Of a DNA stretch of 7,762 nucleotides, positions 6,008 to 7,762 are shown one piece after another. The notes under the pieces are model-generated. The model worked only from the letters and a program-made list of their open reading frames with translations. It was not told the DNA's origin and did no database searches. Position 1 is the first letter of the stretch. The number at the start of each line of letters is the position of its first letter. Source of the stretch: Chlamydiota bacterium. GTDB lineage: Bacteria > Auribacterota > UBA3054 > B51-G9. The DNA lies in contig QMOL01000136.1 in NCBI GenBank assembly GCA_003648225.1, positions 1 through 7,762 of the forward strand, written 5' to 3'. Both the position numbers and the translations under genes were made by a program.

Positions 6008-6041
6008 TTGCTCACAAATTAAAATTCTGGTAAACTATAAT
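6008..6041 (+). promoter_or_regulatory. Candidate near-leaderless promoter of the exported helical protein gene
   Basis: TTGCTC (6008-6013) is followed after 17 bases by TAAACT (6031-6036), preceded by TGG as in an extended -10 element. A perfect TATAAT overlaps at 6036-6041. Either hexamer would start transcription within a few bases of the ATG at 6048, and no Shine-Dalgarno site is visible there. Such AT-rich hexamers occur often by chance, so the call is weak. Confidence 0.35.
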
Positions 6042-6047
6042 TATATT

Positions 6048-7172
6048 ATGAAAAATATAAAAATTTACATTTTATTTATCCCATTATTCCTGTTTGGCGT
6101 CCATACCAAAATGTACGCGTCAGGAATTAAAGACTCTCAACTTGCGCAATTATCAACTAACGTCCAAAATTGCTACTCAGCCGACTTTTTAATTAATTCG
6201 GCTATTGAAGCCGGAAAAGCAGGTGGTGATAAAAGTGTGGATGTTATTGCTGAAATTTTAAAAAAATGCAATGAACTCGATTATGTAAGCACAATTCGGC
6301 ATACGGGCAATCAAACGGATATTGCTCGTGCTTACGCTATGTTTTATCTTGCTAAAAGTTCTAAAAAAATACCGCGTGCTGTTGGAATTATAGAAGACAA
6401 TTTTAAGTTAAAGCGTCCTATTTGTATGGCGTTGTCAAAAGCAAAATATCATAATTTATACAAATTAATGAACAAAGAGATATCCCGATTATTTTCAAAA
6501 TATCCCTCAACTATTAATGACAAAACTTTGGCAAATGAAATATCTAAAATCCATCCCGGTATTAAATTTATATTAGAAAACAGAATTGGCGCGAAAGATG
6601 AAATTGTTAATGATGAACTTCTTCAGGCAATGTTGGATTTCGCGCTTTCTATGGAAACCATTCGTTTATCAAAATATATGTCGCTTTGCAGAACTGTGCT
6701 GAAACATAATGGAAGTTATCTTTGGGACAAACCGGTAATTCGTGCTGTTATGAAGAATAAAACAAGCGGTTTTAATAAATACGAATTAATTAAAAAAGAG
6801 CTTAAATTAACCCGTAATACCGAGAATGATAAATGCGAATGGGATTTTAATAAGCCGGAAACCGTACTTTTCTCAATTAAAAATATTTCATACGAAGCTT
6901 ATTTAATTCTCTCTTTATGGAGACTTAATATTGATTTGAATAAAAAAATGTCAGAAACATTACCCTCATTAAACAGTTCGTCTTTTACAGCTGAAGCAGC
7001 AGCTGTTGACTGCCTTGCTTCAAATAAGAAAACGATTCCGCAACTCAAAAAAGTTCTCGAAAGCAATGATGATAAATTAAAATATTTTCTTGCTCTAAGA
7101 ATTGCAGAAGAAACAAATGCTCCCGCGATGAATTTACTTAAGAAACTTAAAAGAGTTAAGGCGGGGAAGTAG
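6048..7172 (+). CDS. Exported all-helical protein with HEAT-like C-terminus, unknown function
   Basis: I do not recognise a specific family. The 374-residue product begins with a signal peptide: MKNIKIYILFIPLFLFGVHT followed by K-M-Y-A, with a likely cut before SGIKDS. No lipobox cysteine is present, so the protein should be released to the periplasm or beyond. The rest is predicted helix throughout, without membrane segments. The last 60 residues (for example EAAAVDCLASNKKTIPQLKK, then VLESNDDKLKYFLALRIAEE) have the paired-helix, alanine/leucine pattern of HEAT-type repeats, and the N-terminal part (SAIEAGKAGGDKSVDVIAEI) is similar but looser. Such repeats usually bind other proteins. The frame is open up to GTG 6003, but the ATG at 6048 gives a clean signal peptide. 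The lysine-rich, AT-rich codon use resembles the neighbours. The GspK-like gene follows after 56 bases, so cotranscription and an envelope role are plausible but not shown. The stop is TAG. Confidence 0.72.
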   Translation: MKNIKIYILFIPLFLFGVHTKMYASGIKDSQLAQLSTNVQNCYSADFLINSAIEAGKAGGDKSVDVIAEILKKCNELDYVSTIRHTGNQTDIARAYAMFYLAKSSKKIPRAVGIIEDNFKLKRPICMALSKAKYHNLYKLMNKEISRLFSKYPSTINDKTLANEISKIHPGIKFILENRIGAKDEIVNDELLQAMLDFALSMETIRLSKYMSLCRTVLKHNGSYLWDKPVIRAVMKNKTSGFNKYELIKKELKLTRNTENDKCEWDFNKPETVLFSIKNISYEAYLILSLWRLNIDLNKKMSETLPSLNSSSFTAEAAAVDCLASNKKTIPQLKKVLESNDDKLKYFLALRIAEETNAPAMNLLKKLKRVKAGK

Positions 7173-7228
7173 CGATTTGTCTTTCTTAATATTACATTAA
7201 GTTAGATAATCATATATGGTAAAACAAA

Positions 7229-7657
7229 ATGATCATTAATAAAATGCCACGGAGTTTTTTTCGCCTTAATAATTCAGGTATTGCTCTCGTTGCTGTTCTT
7301 GCTATTCTTGTTGTTCTTGCCATAATGGCGGCTTCATTTACCGCATTAATGAATATAGAAAATAAGCAAAGTCAGGTGCAGATGAATTCACAGCAGCTTG
7401 ATATGCTCATTGGTTCCGGATTGGAACAGGCAAAAGCCATAATCACAGTTGATGATATAATGTCTTTTAACGACAAATCAAAAATCAATCCGCTTTTTGT
7501 ATTGCCCGGCAGCGGAGACTCTTATTCAAAATGGATATTCGTAAAAGATAGTGAAGGGAAAATATGCGGAAGATATAGATTTCGAATTGAAGATGAATCT
7601 TCTAAAGTAAATATCAATAAAGCATTTCTTTTGAAAAAAGGAAGAGGAACAGGATAG
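7229..7657 (+). CDS. GspK-like minor pseudopilin, N-terminal part ended by an in-frame TAG
   Basis: The first 142 residues resemble the GspK minor pseudopilin family of type II secretion. After a short basic leader (residues 1 to 16) comes SGIALVAVLAILVVLAIMAA, with a probable prepilin-peptidase cut after Gly17. The fifth residue after the cut is Ala, not the Glu of major pilins, as is typical of GspK, which caps the pseudopilus tip. A helix with small residues (MNSQQLDMLIGSGLEQAKAI, then I) and then Y-R-F-R-I-E-D-E-S-S-K-V-N-I-N-K-A-F follow, equivalent to the R-x-E-D-E-x-G-x-x-N-x-N segment of GspK. GspK proteins are about twice this length or more, so the TAG at 7655-7657 truncates it before the helix-hairpin-helix domain, which is still present downstream in the same frame. 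ATG 7229 has only a weak GG upstream; Met6 (7244) is possible. Whether this is a broken gene, an error or suppressed stop is open. Confidence 0.75.
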   Translation: MIINKMPRSFFRLNNSGIALVAVLAILVVLAIMAASFTALMNIENKQSQVQMNSQQLDMLIGSGLEQAKAIITVDDIMSFNDKSKINPLFVLPGSGDSYSKWIFVKDSEGKICGRYRFRIEDESSKVNINKAFLLKKGRGTG

Positions 7658-7762
7658 GATACAGGAGAAATCAACCTGCCGCACGCGCTCGGTGTTCCGC
7701 GCAAGACCGCTAAAAAACTTATTGATTATCGTTACGGGAAAAATAAACTTCCGGGAACAAGA
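7658..7762 (+). pseudogene. In-frame continuation of the GspK-like gene beyond the TAG (helix-hairpin-helix part)
   Basis: Directly after TAG 7655-7657, without frame change, 35 sense codons run to the window edge. They read DTGEINLPHALGVPRKTAKK, then LIDYRYGKNKLPGTR. The I-N-L-P-x-A-L-G-V-P-x-x-x-A-x-x-L-I-D-Y-R pattern is a helix-hairpin-helix as found in the GspK alpha domain. It follows naturally from the upstream V-N-I-N-K-A-F segment. No ATG and ribosome site restart is visible here. The codons at about 7673-7712 are richer in G and C than the rest of the window. The piece is clearly part of the same ancestral gene, whatever the cause of the stop. Confidence 0.65.

Noticed and set aside
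6003..6047. GTG start at 6003 for the exported protein
   Set aside because: It would bury the signal peptide behind 15 extra residues and lies within the candidate promoter; ATG 6048 gives a standard signal peptide.
7185..7201. Inverted repeat CTTAAT-5-ATTAAG after the exported protein gene as a terminator
   Set aside because: The stem is only six AT-rich pairs and has no T-run after it, so it is unlikely to stop transcription.
7655..7657. General reassignment of TAG as a sense codon
   Set aside because: TAG ends the C, I and exported-protein genes at family-appropriate or otherwise sensible positions, so genome-wide recoding is not supported by this window.
7522..7704. 60-codon minus-strand frame opposite the GspK-like gene
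   Set aside because: It is antisense to a family-supported frame and spans the amber site only because of base composition.
1..7762. tRNA or rRNA genes, CRISPR arrays, insertion sequences, or a defence system
   Set aside because: No cloverleaf, spaced repeat array, transposase or terminal inverted repeat could be seen on either strand.

Overview
The window is AT-rich bacterial DNA. A long minus-strand operon encodes a V/A-type (archaeal-type, rotary) ATPase, and a divergent plus-strand pair of genes sits at the right end. The lineage is not decided by the sequence. A bacterial V/A-ATPase, a GspK-like minor pseudopilin and spacers full of short recurring words would fit an AT-rich anaerobe of the Planctomycetota/Verrucomicrobiota kind. 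That assignment is inference with low confidence.

Minus strand, in transcription order: a consensus-like sigma-70 promoter (5822-5850); rpiB (ribose-5-phosphate isomerase B); a 53-residue one-helix membrane protein whose ATG overlaps the rpiB stop (ATGA); and then ATPase subunits H (stalk), C (central coupler), I (membrane stator with the proton-path arginines), K (rotor ring, made with a signal-peptide-like leader), F and E. The first 25 codons of catalytic subunit A run off the left edge. Subunits B and D are not in the window and would be expected further left. The order H-C-I-K-F-E-A differs from the common H-I-K-E-C-F-A-B-D. Genes are tightly packed up to I (gaps of 4 to 26 bases), then looser: 94 bases before K, 204 before F, 29 before E and 72 before A. 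Clear Shine-Dalgarno sites are seen before rpiB, the small membrane gene, K and F, and are weak or absent before the others.

Plus strand: a 279-base divergent spacer (5769-6047) contains the rpiB promoter, a perfect 20-bp AT-only palindrome, heptamer repeats and a possible near-leaderless promoter. It is followed by an exported all-helical protein of unknown function with a HEAT-like C-terminus. Next comes a GspK-like pseudopilin gene, interrupted by an in-frame TAG at 7655-7657. After that stop the same frame stays open to the window edge and encodes a convincing helix-hairpin-helix continuation.

Functionally, the left 5.3 kb builds one membrane machine that couples ATP to ion movement, led by a pentose-phosphate enzyme and an unstudied small membrane protein. 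The right part belongs to a type II secretion/pseudopilus-like or other envelope locus. No RNA gene, insertion sequence or CRISPR array was seen, and no gene-free stretch exceeds 300 bases.
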